IMG/VR virus record: IMGVR_UViG_3300024231_000020 | Coordinates: 1-43,196 of that record | Length of the DNA: 43,196 nt | Strand: one strand, 5' to 3' | Origin: a virus | Shown: positions 18,658 to 27,925 of the stretch, piece by piece | How positions within the stretch are numbered: position 1 is the stretch's first letter | How the letters are laid out: each line of letters opens with the position of its first letter | Notes under the pieces: generated by a model | What the model was told of the DNA's origin: nothing | The model's input: only the letters and a program-made list of their open reading frames with translations | Database searches by the model: none | Position numbers and translations under genes: made by a program

Positions 18658-19567
18658 ATGCAAAGAGTGCGGTAGTGATTTCGAATCGCTGAGAAGCTTA
18701 CATGCTCACATAAAGAAACATAAAATGTTTCTTGGTGACTACTATGTTAAGCACTATGCACGAAAGAACAAGCTTACTGGTGAGCTTCTTCCGTTCAAAA
18801 ACTATAAAGACTACTTTAAGAAGGATTTCTCTCAGCCTCACCAACTTATGGAGTGGATAGAGAAGAGCAGAGAAAAGGATGTAAAAGATTATATTACTGA
18901 ACTGCTTCATAATAGAACAATAAGCAAAGGTATTGATTATGGCCCAACGGAGTTGGAGCTTGTCTCTTCTGGCTTGCCATCGATTGATATTTATAAAAAG
19001 TATTTTGGCAGCTACACGTACGCATGTGAAGAGGTTGGAGTTGAACCCTTATTGGGGGAGAGGTTGCCAAAAGAATTTTCTAATGATTACTCTAATAAAA
19101 AAATATTAATTGACACTAGAGAGCAACAGCCTTTAAAATTTAAAAACTCACAACCATACAAGTTGGACGTAGGTGATTATTGTGTTACAGCACAAGATTA
19201 TGATTATACGTATGTAGATAGAAAGTCTTTTGGTGATTTCTGCGGAACAACAACAGTTGGCTACTCTCGTTTCTGTAAAGAGCTTGATAGATGTAGGGAT
19301 CTTGGTTGTTATTTGTTTGTAGTCATGGAATTTCCGTTCGACGAGATAGAAGAGTTCAACCATAAGAGCTACAAGAAATATAAACTGGACTATGTGCTTC
19401 ATAATGTAAGGTCATTACAAAAAGAGTATTCAGATTGCTCTCAATTTGTTTTCGCTGGCTCTAGAGAGCTAAGTCAAGAGCTTATACCTAAGATACTTGT
19501 TTTGGGCAAGAGTTTATGGAAGACCGATGTGAACTATTTCTGGCAAAAAAAAATAAATAAAAAATGA
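18647..19567 (+). CDS. C2H2 zinc-finger + XPF/ERCC4-type nuclease, 306 aa
   Basis: Residues 5-25 are a textbook C2H2 finger (C-x2-C-x12-H-x3-H, CKECGSDFESLRSLHAHIKK). Residues ~150-260 carry the ERCC4 nuclease signature: ILIDTREQQPLKF, then LDVGDYCV, then YVDRKSFGDF, giving the D...GD...(D/E)RK metal site of XPF-family endonucleases. No helix-hairpin-helix pair is visible. Such enzymes cut branched or flapped DNA. The gene overlaps the preceding one by 11 bases and the large terminase by four (ATGA), so the product probably works in packaging, for example resolving branches ahead of the motor or replacing a small terminase's DNA recognition. That role is inference. Confidence 0.8.
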   Translation: MSSKCKECGSDFESLRSLHAHIKKHKMFLGDYYVKHYARKNKLTGELLPFKNYKDYFKKDFSQPHQLMEWIEKSREKDVKDYITELLHNRTISKGIDYGPTELELVSSGLPSIDIYKKYFGSYTYACEEVGVEPLLGERLPKEFSNDYSNKKILIDTREQQPLKFKNSQPYKLDVGDYCVTAQDYDYTYVDRKSFGDFCGTTTVGYSRFCKELDRCRDLGCYLFVVMEFPFDEIEEFNHKSYKKYKLDYVLHNVRSLQKEYSDCSQFVFAGSRELSQELIPKILVLGKSLWKTDVNYFWQKKINKK

Positions 19568-21423
19568 GTTGGGAAAAAGGAATACAAGAATCAAGAAACA
19601 GGTTCCCAGATATCAACAAGGAGATCTTAGAGATTGATGGATACCTAGAAGAGGATGAGGCAAAAATATTGCTTTATAAATTCTTGAGACAGAATCCATC
19701 TTTTGCTGCTGAGTTTATTACTGGGGTAAAATTGTTCCCTTTCCAGCATATGTCCATAAAGGCCATGATGGAGACCGATTACTTTTTGGGGATATGGAGT
19801 CGTGGAATGTCCAAAAGCTTCTCTACGGCCGTTTTTGCGCTATTAGACGCTATTTTAAATCAAGGTGTCCACATAGGAATCATATCTAAGTCTTTTCGTC
19901 AGTCTAAAATGATATTTAGTAAGATGGAAGAGATAGCTCAGAGTCCCAAGGCAGAGTTTCTTTCTCAATGCATAACAAGGGTGTCAAAAGCTAATGACCA
20001 ATGGGTGATGGAATTGGGAAGAAGTAAAATTACCGCTTTGCCTCTTGGTGATGGAGAGAAGCTTCGTGGTTTTCGTTTCGAGAGAATGATTATTGATGAG
20101 CTCCTCTTAATGCCAGAGAAAGTTTTGAATGAGGTTATTATGCCGTTCCTATCTGTTATTAAAAACCCTACTGAGAGGCAAGAGATCCACGACGTAGAAA
20201 CAGAAATGATAAAACAGGGCAAGATGAAAGAGGAAGATAGGCATAAGTGGCCTAACAACAAAATCATCGGGCTTTCTTCGGCGTCATACAGGTTTGAGCA
20301 TCTGTATAAGATGTATTGTCAATATGAAGCATTGATTCTTAATGAGAACGAACAAGATAAGGCTCATCGAACAATAATGCACTTTAGTTACGATTGTGCG
20401 CCTCCTCAACTTTATGATCAAAACCTTATTGATCAAGCAAAAGCAACAATGAGTCAATCTCAGTTTGACCGAGAGTTTATGGCTGTATTTACCGATGATA
20501 GTTCTGGTTACTTCAAGGTAAGCAAGATGGCTGCCTGTACAATTCCAGATGGAGAAGGTCAGTGTGTTGAAGTCAAGGGTCACCCTTCTGATGAATACAT
20601 ACTTGGTTTTGACCCCTCTTGGTCTGAGAGTGATAGTTCTGACGACTTTGCCATATTGCTAATGAAGATAAACAAAGATACTAAAAAGGGCACAATAGTT
20701 CATAGTTACGCTCTTTCAGGATCCAACCTAAAGACTCATATAAATTACATGGCTTATGTAATAGAAAACTTTAACATTGTCGCTGTTGTTGGTGACTACA
20801 ATGGAGGTGTTCAGTTCCTGAACTCATGTAATGAGAGCAGTATATTTAAAGATAAAAAAATAAAATTAAATCTCATAGACGCCGATTTAGATAATCACCA
20901 AGAATATGACAAAGGTTTACGGTCTTTAAAAAGGCAATACAATAAGGATAACAGAACTTATGTATATTTAAGAAAGCCAAGTTCAAAGTGGATACGTTAT
21001 GCTAACGAGCTTCTCCAAGCATCTTTCGACCACAAAAGAATATTTTTTGCTGGCGCTGCGATGGACGACGATTACAACACCCAAAGAAAAACAAACATAC
21101 CTATAAAGAACCTTAAATTCATTAACAATTACAACGAGTCTTCTCAAGCCTCCAAGATGATTGACTTTGTTGAGCATCAGAAGGATATGATGGATTTAAT
21201 AAAAGTACAATGTGCTATGGTTCAAGTAACAACGTCTACTCAGGGAACTCAAAGTTTTGATCTGCCCTTAAACTTAAGAAAGCAAAGAGGTGCGGATAAG
21301 GCTAGAAAAGACTCCTATTCAGCCTTGATTTTAGCTAACTGGATGATGAATGTTTACTATGATATGACAGACGACAAAATAGAAACTAATCAAGGTACGT
21401 TCACCCCAATGTTCTTGGATTAA
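19564..21423 (+). CDS. terL: Terminase large subunit, 619 aa
   Basis: The packaging motor ATPase and nuclease. Walker A-like loop WSRGMSKSFSTA at residues ~78-89, Walker B with catalytic Glu RMIIDELLLMPE at ~173-184, an SSASYRFEHLYKM coupling segment, then the RNase H-like nuclease: first Asp in ILGFDPSWSESD (~349), second in VVGDYNGGVQF (~408), third in KARKDSYSALILAN (~580). The length is typical for T4-like large terminases. It starts within the stop of the XPF-type gene. Portal, protease and capsid follow in the usual head order. Confidence 0.9.
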   Translation: MSWEKGIQESRNRFPDINKEILEIDGYLEEDEAKILLYKFLRQNPSFAAEFITGVKLFPFQHMSIKAMMETDYFLGIWSRGMSKSFSTAVFALLDAILNQGVHIGIISKSFRQSKMIFSKMEEIAQSPKAEFLSQCITRVSKANDQWVMELGRSKITALPLGDGEKLRGFRFERMIIDELLLMPEKVLNEVIMPFLSVIKNPTERQEIHDVETEMIKQGKMKEEDRHKWPNNKIIGLSSASYRFEHLYKMYCQYEALILNENEQDKAHRTIMHFSYDCAPPQLYDQNLIDQAKATMSQSQFDREFMAVFTDDSSGYFKVSKMAACTIPDGEGQCVEVKGHPSDEYILGFDPSWSESDSSDDFAILLMKINKDTKKGTIVHSYALSGSNLKTHINYMAYVIENFNIVAVVGDYNGGVQFLNSCNESSIFKDKKIKLNLIDADLDNHQEYDKGLRSLKRQYNKDNRTYVYLRKPSSKWIRYANELLQASFDHKRIFFAGAAMDDDYNTQRKTNIPIKNLKFINNYNESSQASKMIDFVEHQKDMMDLIKVQCAMVQVTTSTQGTQSFDLPLNLRKQRGADKARKDSYSALILANWMMNVYYDMTDDKIETNQGTFTPMFLD

Positions 21424-21451
21424 AATAATTGTTGACTTTTAAAAGTTAAAG

Positions 21452-21479
21452 TTAAACTTTTGACTTTTCGGTGTATAAT
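21452..21479 (+). promoter_or_regulatory. Promoter before the portal gene
   Basis: TATAAT at 21474-21479 is five bases before the portal ATG. The -35 is weak (TTAAAC at 21452-21457). AAAGTTAAAGTTAAAC iterations precede it. TATAATAGGTTATG resembles the sequence before the gene at 15023. Confidence 0.5.
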
Positions 21480-21484
21480 AGGTT

Positions 21485-23473
21485 ATGGCGAAGAGAAAAT
21501 ATACAAAAAAGTCCGACTATTGGACTAAGTTTGAAAAAGAGAAGCAGGTAAGTACTGCCGTTAGTCAGGAAGATTTTGAGCCAGGGTTGATGGGAGACCC
21601 TTTTTACGTATCTGACAATAACAATATTAAAGTGTCCAACGCCTCTTACAATAGAGGAACATCAGCTACATCAGCTACCAGATACAACAAAGCTGCACGT
21701 AGTCCAAAGTCAGACAGGTTTTCTAGTATAAGAAGTGGCATGTTGCCTTACGATTATTCTGCAGACGGAGTTAATGTGAGGGATGCTATAGAGCTTTGCC
21801 AAAAAGCTTACGCTAATGTTTCTGTTTTTAGAAATGCAGTGGACATCATGTCCGAATTCGCAAATACAGATTTGTTTCTTGAGGGAGGAACGAAGAAAAG
21901 CAGAGACTTCTTTTATGAATGGTTTAAGAAGATAAACTTAGTTAATCTAAAAGATCAATACTTTAGAGAATACTACAGAAGTGGAAATATATTCCTCTAC
22001 AGGTTGGACGGTAAGTTCAGGAGCGACGACTTCATGGATATGGTTAAATCAATTGCTCCAGTAACGTCTTTGCAGAACAAAATACCAATACGGTATATAC
22101 TTATGAACCCTTATGATATTGTCGCTACTAGAGCGGCTTCTTTTAATGACGGAGCATACGAAAAAATACTATCTGAGTATGAAATGTCAAGACTGCAGAA
22201 TCCTTCAACCGAGGAAGATAAGGAAATTTTTGATGCTTTACCACCCAAGGTACAAGAGAGTATAAAGAGGGGTGAATACAATACAGACGGCTTAAAGATC
22301 AAGCTTGACCCAGATAAGGTGTCTCATTCTTTTTATAAAAAGCAAGATTACGAGCCTTTCGCCATACCGTTTGGCTACCCAGTGTTGGAAGACATAAATG
22401 CAAAGCTTGAGTTGAAAAAAATGGATCAGGCTATCACAAGAACAATTGAAAATGTTATCCTGCTTATCACAATGGGGGCTGAACCAGATAAAGGAGGCAT
22501 TAACGCACAAAACCTTAATGCCATGCAAAGCTTGTTTAAAAACGAAAGTGTAGGTAGGGTGCTTGTTTCTGATTATACAACAAATGCAGAATTTATTATT
22601 CCTGATCTTAATAAAGTTCTTGGTTCTGAAAAATACAAAGTTCTGAACGAGGATATTAAGCAAGGACTTCAAAACGTTGTCGTCGGCGAAGAGAAATACG
22701 GTGCTACACAAGTAAAAGCTCAGATATTCATCGACAGACTGAAAGAAGCTAGGAATGCTTTCTTGGCAGACTTCCTACAAAAAGAAATAAAAAGAATTTC
22801 AAAAGAATTGGGATTCAGATCTTACCCTACAGCCACATTCAAGGACGTAGACATGAGAGATGAAACACAGTTAATGAAAGTCGCAACAAGACTAATGGAG
22901 CTTGGCATCATTACGCCTCAACAAGGTATGGAAATGTTCCACACAGGCAAATTCCCGAATGTCGAAGAAATAAGCCGCTCTCAAAAGAAGTTCGTAGAGG
23001 AAAGAGAAGAAGGTTATTACAACCCTATAGTCGGAGGAGTACCAATGATTGAGCCTAATACTGATGAAGATGTTAAAGGACCAAAGGGCGAAGCTGGCAG
23101 ACCAGAAGGAACTTCAGGAATACCTCAAGAAAATTCAGAAGCTAAATATTCAAGAAAAAACATACAAGACACGATTAGCGAACTTGAAACAGCTAGAGCT
23201 GACATCAAGAGTATAATGAAAGATAAGCTTGGTATAAAAAGGTTTTCGAAGAAGAATGAAAAGATGTTAGACAGTATGTGCGAAGCAATTGTTTGCTCAA
23301 CCGATATTGAAAAATGGACACAAAAAGCTATTTCTTGTGTATCTAACTTGGAAGAGATAGAAAAGTTAGAGGTGTTACCTGAGATTTTAGAAATATCAGC
23401 AAAGCACGAACTAGACAATTACTCAGCAGCAATTTTATACCACAGTAATGAAAATACTCAAGAAGAAGCCTGA
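21485..23473 (+). CDS. Portal protein, 662 aa
   Basis: Dodecameric portal through which DNA is packaged. Position directly after the large terminase, the length, and the sequence support this: helical wing (VFRNAVDIMSEFANTDLFLE), stem and clip region, the long helix (QAITRTIENVILLITMGAEP), and the C-terminal MRDETQLMKVATRLMELGII with KVDE-type helices. The C-terminal ~130 residues are an extra charged helical domain. It overlaps the protease/scaffold gene by 26 bases. Confidence 0.85.
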   Translation: MAKRKYTKKSDYWTKFEKEKQVSTAVSQEDFEPGLMGDPFYVSDNNNIKVSNASYNRGTSATSATRYNKAARSPKSDRFSSIRSGMLPYDYSADGVNVRDAIELCQKAYANVSVFRNAVDIMSEFANTDLFLEGGTKKSRDFFYEWFKKINLVNLKDQYFREYYRSGNIFLYRLDGKFRSDDFMDMVKSIAPVTSLQNKIPIRYILMNPYDIVATRAASFNDGAYEKILSEYEMSRLQNPSTEEDKEIFDALPPKVQESIKRGEYNTDGLKIKLDPDKVSHSFYKKQDYEPFAIPFGYPVLEDINAKLELKKMDQAITRTIENVILLITMGAEPDKGGINAQNLNAMQSLFKNESVGRVLVSDYTTNAEFIIPDLNKVLGSEKYKVLNEDIKQGLQNVVVGEEKYGATQVKAQIFIDRLKEARNAFLADFLQKEIKRISKELGFRSYPTATFKDVDMRDETQLMKVATRLMELGIITPQQGMEMFHTGKFPNVEEISRSQKKFVEEREEGYYNPIVGGVPMIEPNTDEDVKGPKGEAGRPEGTSGIPQENSEAKYSRKNIQDTISELETARADIKSIMKDKLGIKRFSKKNEKMLDSMCEAIVCSTDIEKWTQKAISCVSNLEEIEKLEVLPEILEISAKHELDNYSAAILYHSNENTQEEA

Positions 23474-24977
23474 ATATAAATATACAACCACATTTGAAGC
23501 TGAAGTTTTCCCTTGTGATATTGGAGGAGAATCTTTCATCTCAAAGGCTTCACTTAACAATCTAGAGTCTCTTGTACCCAAGGGTGTAAACTTTGAAGAT
23601 AACATCGACCTTATGGGTGTTGCATTTAATGCGGCTGTTGTTAATAAGTTTAACAAAAACGGTGACGGAATTGATTCTAAGACGGCTATAGAATACACAA
23701 AAAACTTCATACATAAGCCTACCAACATAGAGCATGATAAAGATCGCATAGTGGGTCACATAGCAAGCGCTGGTTGGAGTGAATATGGCACAAGCAGAAT
23801 AATGAGCGCAGAAGAGCTTGAGGGCTATACTAAACCTTTTAATATAGCGCTTGGAGCATTGGTCTATAAGTCAGCTAACTCAGCATTTGCCGAGGCGTTA
23901 GAGAAGTCATGTAGCTCAGGAGACGAGATGTATCACTCTGTTTCCACAAGTTGGGAAGTTGGATTCTCTGATTTTGTATTGGCTGTCGGCAGTAAATACG
24001 TAGAAGACGCTAGAATAATCTCTGATCCAGAAGAGATGGAAAAAATGGTTGGATGCCTACGTTCCTTTGGAGGAAAAGGCAAAACAGACAAAGGCGAAGA
24101 GGTCAACAGGCTTATTACTGGAAAGATTTATCCATTGGGGATTGGTTATACAACTAATCCAGCCGCAGATGTAAAAGGAGTTTACATGAAGCAAAAGGAG
24201 GAAAACCCTATAGTGATAAAAGACAAAAGAGATAAAAATATTTCACAAAGTGAAAAAACTAATGTAAACCTTAAAAAGAATAATTCTATGGAAACTGAAA
24301 AAGTTATCGACGAACTGAAGGATCTTCTTACTGAAAAGAAGTTCTCGCAGGAGGCTATCGCTTCTATGAGCAGCACATTTGCTGATGCAATCAAAGAAAA
24401 AGATGAGCAATTCCGCGCAGAGCTTACTAAAGCACAAGAAGAAAAAGAGGCTGTAGCCAACGAACATGCAGAACTTAAATCTTCAGTCGAAGAATTAAAG
24501 TCTAAGTTTGAGCAAGCCCAATCGCAAATTGCCGAATACAAAGAAGCTCAAGAAGCTGAAATGGCAGTTGCTCGTTTTAATGAGCGTATGGACGTTATTG
24601 ATCAGAAATTTGATCTTGAAGACGCAGACAAAGAGTTTTTAGCTCAAGAGCTTAAATCAATTGACGAAACAGAAGAGGCATTTGCATCATTCCAAGAGAA
24701 AATGGATGTTGTGTGGAAACACAAGAGCAAAGAAGCTAAAGCTGAGTTCGAAAAGAAAGTTGAAGCTCGTATTCAGGAAGAAGTCGAGAAAAGACTCTCC
24801 AAGGATGTTGAGCAGGTTTCAGAAGCTTCCGAAAAGACAACGGAAGAAGTTCTTGACGATGTCGAGCAATCTGACGCCTCAATCGCAAATTCTAATGAGA
24901 CTGCTTCTAGAGAAGAGGTTTCTATCAGAGACAAGTTCGCTGCAGCTTTTGATCGTAGCAATATCGAAATTTCTTAA
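23448..24977 (+). CDS. Prohead protease fused to scaffold, 509 aa
   Basis: Residues 1-245 look like a herpesvirus-type prohead protease: His in PTNIEHDKDRIVGHIASAG (residue ~96) and Ser in YHSVSTSWEVGF (~164-166), followed by the MKQ linker. Residues 281-509 are a charged coiled-coil scaffold (QFRAELTKAQEEKEAVANEH and on) with an acidic low-complexity end. An in-frame ATG at 24288 (METEKVIDEL) is a likely internal start for scaffold alone, as with lambda C/Nu3. The C-terminus (FAAAFDRSNIEIS) may contact the capsid protein. Confidence 0.75.
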   Translation: MKILKKKPEYKYTTTFEAEVFPCDIGGESFISKASLNNLESLVPKGVNFEDNIDLMGVAFNAAVVNKFNKNGDGIDSKTAIEYTKNFIHKPTNIEHDKDRIVGHIASAGWSEYGTSRIMSAEELEGYTKPFNIALGALVYKSANSAFAEALEKSCSSGDEMYHSVSTSWEVGFSDFVLAVGSKYVEDARIISDPEEMEKMVGCLRSFGGKGKTDKGEEVNRLITGKIYPLGIGYTTNPAADVKGVYMKQKEENPIVIKDKRDKNISQSEKTNVNLKKNNSMETEKVIDELKDLLTEKKFSQEAIASMSSTFADAIKEKDEQFRAELTKAQEEKEAVANEHAELKSSVEELKSKFEQAQSQIAEYKEAQEAEMAVARFNERMDVIDQKFDLEDADKEFLAQELKSIDETEEAFASFQEKMDVVWKHKSKEAKAEFEKKVEARIQEEVEKRLSKDVEQVSEASEKTTEEVLDDVEQSDASIANSNETASREEVSIRDKFAAAFDRSNIEIS

Positions 24978-24997
24978 ATTTTTAAACAAACAATATT

Positions 24998-25600
24998 ATG
25001 CTTAGAATTCTACCATTCAGACAATATGACGAAAATGATGTAATTAATCTTTTCGCCCTTGACGGTGCTAGCGCTAATGAGGCTACTACAGACTCAGGTG
25101 CTGGCGATGCTGGTGTTTTCGTTAAGGTCTCCGCTGGAGACTTTGATAAAGACCCAGTTTCTTACTCAGACGATTCTTACCTTGGTAAGACCGACTACCC
25201 ATTCATTAAAGCCCAATACCCAAGCGTAAATCTTGAGTGTGCTCCTGCTGCAAGCGGAGAATCACTTCTTGGTATTACTCTTCGTCAAACTGCCAAGACA
25301 GACGAAAACGGAGAGAAGCTTCTTTATCATCCAGTAAAAGCAGAAGAGCTTGGTTGTGTCCTTCCTGGACAAGCCGTTCCTGTTGCTACTCGCGGAGTAT
25401 TCACCATCACTGCTGACGCATATGACGGTGCTCTTGCAGTTGGTGGAGGCATCGCTCTTGGAGCTTCTGGTAAAGTTGCTGCATGTGCAGCTACTGCCGC
25501 TGAAAAAGTTGGTACGGTGATCGGAACTGGTTCTCGCTCAAGCGGAACTATTACTGATGCATACGCAGGTGACTATGCTGTAATCGCTCTTGGTCTGTAA
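24998..25600 (+). CDS. Putative capsid decoration protein, 200 aa
   Basis: Ala/Gly/Val-rich, beta-predicted protein (GGGIALGASGKVAACAAT, then GDYAVIALGL) between scaffold and capsid, the place where decoration proteins (lambda D type) are encoded. It is larger than lambda D and no family motif is certain. Its DNA is more G+C-rich than the neighbours and uses well-read codons, which fits a protein made in large amounts. Confidence 0.6.
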   Translation: MLRILPFRQYDENDVINLFALDGASANEATTDSGAGDAGVFVKVSAGDFDKDPVSYSDDSYLGKTDYPFIKAQYPSVNLECAPAASGESLLGITLRQTAKTDENGEKLLYHPVKAEELGCVLPGQAVPVATRGVFTITADAYDGALAVGGGIALGASGKVAACAATAAEKVGTVIGTGSRSSGTITDAYAGDYAVIALGL

Positions 25601-25631
25601 TCTTTAACATTAACTAGAAAAATATACAAAT

Positions 25632-26762
25632 ATGAAAATTTCTCTTAAAAGAACACCAGAACAATTGGAGCTTATTAAGGCTATGGCATCCAAGAACCGC
25701 TCTGTAGCTTATGAAGCTCAGGTCGCTCTTGCTCAATTCATTGGCCCAGTTATCGCTGAAGTCATTAACAATGCCCCAGTACTTAGTAACCTTTTCACAT
25801 CTCTTCAGTTTAACTCTGAGGACAATCCATCCATTCCTTTGGATCTTTACTACGATGTAACCGACGAGGACTACGTACAGGTTTACAGCAACTCTGTTGC
25901 TGGAGGTCTTCCACAGAACCAAGTTGTTCCTACTGTATCTGAGCTTAAGGTCGCTACCTACAGCCTTGATACTGCAGTCAGCTTTGATCGTCGTTATGCT
26001 GCCAAGAGCCGCATGGACGTTGTAAGCAAGACTTTCACACGCATGGCTCAAGAAATCCTTCTTAAGCAAGAGCGTACTTCTGCTAACCTCATCATGGGTG
26101 CAGTTGCTGGAGCATCTACTAACGGTAAGGATCACGTTTTCCGTGCTACTACCGATGGTTCATTCCTTCTTGACGACTTCAATAACCTCATCACTCGCGC
26201 CAAGCGTATCAACACTGCTTGGAACAAAGGTACTCCTGAGGGTGGTCGTCGTGGAATCACTGACATCATGGTTTCTCCAGAAGCTGTTAAGTCTCTTCGT
26301 GAGATGTCCTACAACCCTGTAAACACCAAGACTGGCCCAGGCGCTGGCAATGACATTGCTGCTCCAGAAGGTCTTCGTGATTCAGTTTATCAAGCTGGTG
26401 GTGGTCTTCCTGACTTCTACGGTATCTCCATCATGGAGGTTAACGAGCTTGGTGTAGGTCAGAAGTTCAACACTATCTTTGACACAATCGCTGGTTCTAC
26501 CACTTACGCTGATGCTGATGGCAACAACGGTGCAGAATTCGACGGCGCATCTGACGAGATTCTTCTCGGACTTGATCGTGGTCGTGACGCACTTGTCAAG
26601 GCAATCGCAGTTGACGAAGAGAATGGCTCTGAGTTCAACTTGACTGCTGACGATCAGTACAGCATTCGCCAGAACAAGATTGGCTTCTTCGGTGGTATCG
26701 AAGAAGGTCGCATGGTTCTTGATAACCGCGCACTTGCTGGAATCGTTTGTAACGGACTGTAA
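25632..26762 (+). CDS. Major capsid protein, 376 aa
   Basis: Main shell subunit, probably HK97-fold. Supported by position after protease/scaffold, length, absence of enzyme motifs, and features such as a helical N-terminal arm (ELIKAMASKNRSVAYEAQVA), the spine-helix region (TFTRMAQEILLKQERTSANL), and a Gly-rich loop (RDSVYQAGGGLPDFYGISIM). G+C and codon use differ clearly from the neighbours, as for a highly expressed gene. A terminator follows at 26783. Confidence 0.85.
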   Translation: MKISLKRTPEQLELIKAMASKNRSVAYEAQVALAQFIGPVIAEVINNAPVLSNLFTSLQFNSEDNPSIPLDLYYDVTDEDYVQVYSNSVAGGLPQNQVVPTVSELKVATYSLDTAVSFDRRYAAKSRMDVVSKTFTRMAQEILLKQERTSANLIMGAVAGASTNGKDHVFRATTDGSFLLDDFNNLITRAKRINTAWNKGTPEGGRRGITDIMVSPEAVKSLREMSYNPVNTKTGPGAGNDIAAPEGLRDSVYQAGGGLPDFYGISIMEVNELGVGQKFNTIFDTIAGSTTYADADGNNGAEFDGASDEILLGLDRGRDALVKAIAVDEENGSEFNLTADDQYSIRQNKIGFFGGIEEGRMVLDNRALAGIVCNGL

Positions 26763-26782
26763 GATACTAATCAATAAAAAAG

Positions 26783-26814
26783 AAGGTCACTCTTTGCGGG
26801 GTGGCCTTTTTTTT
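26783..26814 (+). terminator. Terminator after the major capsid gene
   Basis: AAGGTCAC, ten-base loop, GTGGCCTT (one G-U), then a T run. It limits read-through from the abundant capsid message. Confidence 0.8.
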
Positions 26815-26841
26815 GTGTAAATACTTAACAACAAACATACT
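26813..26841 (+). promoter_or_regulatory. Weak promoter after the capsid terminator
   Basis: TTGTGT (26813-26818), 17-base spacer, CATACT (26836-26841), then seven bases to the ATG at 26849. Weak match, but the geometry equals that of the leaderless promoters. Confidence 0.35.
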
Positions 26842-26848
26842 ATACTAT

Positions 26849-27388
26849 ATGGCTAAGAAAAGAAAAACAACAAAAACATCCAAAAAGAAAATGAATGTTT
26901 CTTATGGCGTCGATAAAGCAGAAGATGTTACGGCAGAAATTCCCGCAGAAGATATCCAAAGCGAGGAAGAAGTAGAAGAGGTTCAAGCAGAAGAAAGTAA
27001 GCCAGCCCCAAAGAAAACTTTAATTGATGAAATTAATGAGATGAAAGCTAATGGTGAAGTTGATACCGATGAATTTAGAGGCAAGATGACAAAGCTTGAA
27101 TCTATTCTTGGCGTCGACTCAATCAATCCATTTGGAACTAATGAGCTAGACATCTTTGAGGGTAACCTAAAAGGCATGACAACTTCAGATTTGCAAGACT
27201 TGGCTTACAAAGTGGGTATAAACCCTTATATTCACGACTCGGCCCTTAAAGCTAACCTAGTTAAAGAATTTAAAGCTTACAATAGGAATAACATGAGAAA
27301 CGTTATGCCTGAGGCTTCTAACGCTATCAAGCTAGACCCTAATAACCCACAACATGCTAAGACTATTAAAATCTTAGGTGAGATTTAA
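26849..27388 (+). CDS. Hypothetical head protein with Rho-N/SAP-like segment, 179 aa
   Basis: A Lys/Thr-rich start (MAKKRKTTKTSKKKMN), an acidic disordered middle (EEVEEVQAEESKPAPKKT), then a helical C-terminal half. The segment GMTTSDLQDLAYKVGINPYI-HDSALKANLVKEF looks like the short helix-loop-helix of Rho-N or SAP/HeH motifs, found in several phage head and neck proteins. The start at 26849 is preferred over an upstream alternative that would translate the terminator. Confidence 0.55.
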   Translation: MAKKRKTTKTSKKKMNVSYGVDKAEDVTAEIPAEDIQSEEEVEEVQAEESKPAPKKTLIDEINEMKANGEVDTDEFRGKMTKLESILGVDSINPFGTNELDIFEGNLKGMTTSDLQDLAYKVGINPYIHDSALKANLVKEFKAYNRNNMRNVMPEASNAIKLDPNNPQHAKTIKILGEI

Positions 27389-27390
27389 AA

Positions 27391-27840
27391 ATGACTACCT
27401 TAGAGACCTTAGCAAAGGAGATAATGGAGACTGAGTTTGACAACGACTCGTCTCTAAACTCCTTGCAATCTATCGAAGCTTGGCTGGAAACCAATCTCGG
27501 TATGCTCAACTCGCTCATAAACACCTCTTTCTGCGTAGAAGCGCAAGAATTGGATTCTGAGGCGCTGTCAGTATACAGACAGGCATACTTGCATCATTAC
27601 TACTCAAAGAAGGCCAGGAACGCTCTACGTGGCATTATGATGGCTTCTGGAGAATGTTCTGGCGATGTGATATCTCTAAACGATGGAGATAGTAAGGTGA
27701 CATTCGCCAATAAGAACGAATCCGCCAAGGTAATAAGAGGCCTTGCTAATGACGCAAAATCAAATTTAGATACACTAGTTAATAAGTATAACATGTATCA
27801 GTCTGAGCCCAGACAAGTTAGCGGCATAGACGGAGAATAA
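27391..27840 (+). CDS. Hypothetical head-tail connector-region protein, 149 aa
   Basis: Helical protein; its position after capsid and two bases after the 179-aa gene is that of head-completion/adaptor proteins. It contains YRQAYLHHYYSKKARNALRG, similar in kind to the helical core of gp6-like adaptors, but I cannot assign it firmly. It ends just before the bidirectional terminator. Confidence 0.5.
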   Translation: MTTLETLAKEIMETEFDNDSSLNSLQSIEAWLETNLGMLNSLINTSFCVEAQELDSEALSVYRQAYLHHYYSKKARNALRGIMMASGECSGDVISLNDGDSKVTFANKNESAKVIRGLANDAKSNLDTLVNKYNMYQSEPRQVSGIDGE

Positions 27841-27866
27841 TTTTTGTTATTGTTGTTGTTTTGTTA

Positions 27867-27898
27867 ATAAAAAACCCCGCCTTAATCGGCGGGGTTTT
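27867..27898. terminator. Bidirectional terminator between convergent blocks
   Basis: AAAAAA-CCCCGCC-TTAATC-GGCGGGG-TTTT: seven perfect pairs with A and T runs on both sides, serving the rightward head operon and the leftward tail operon. Confidence 0.9.
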
Positions 27899-27925
27899 GA
27901 AGTTTATAGTTAAAGCTATATAGTA

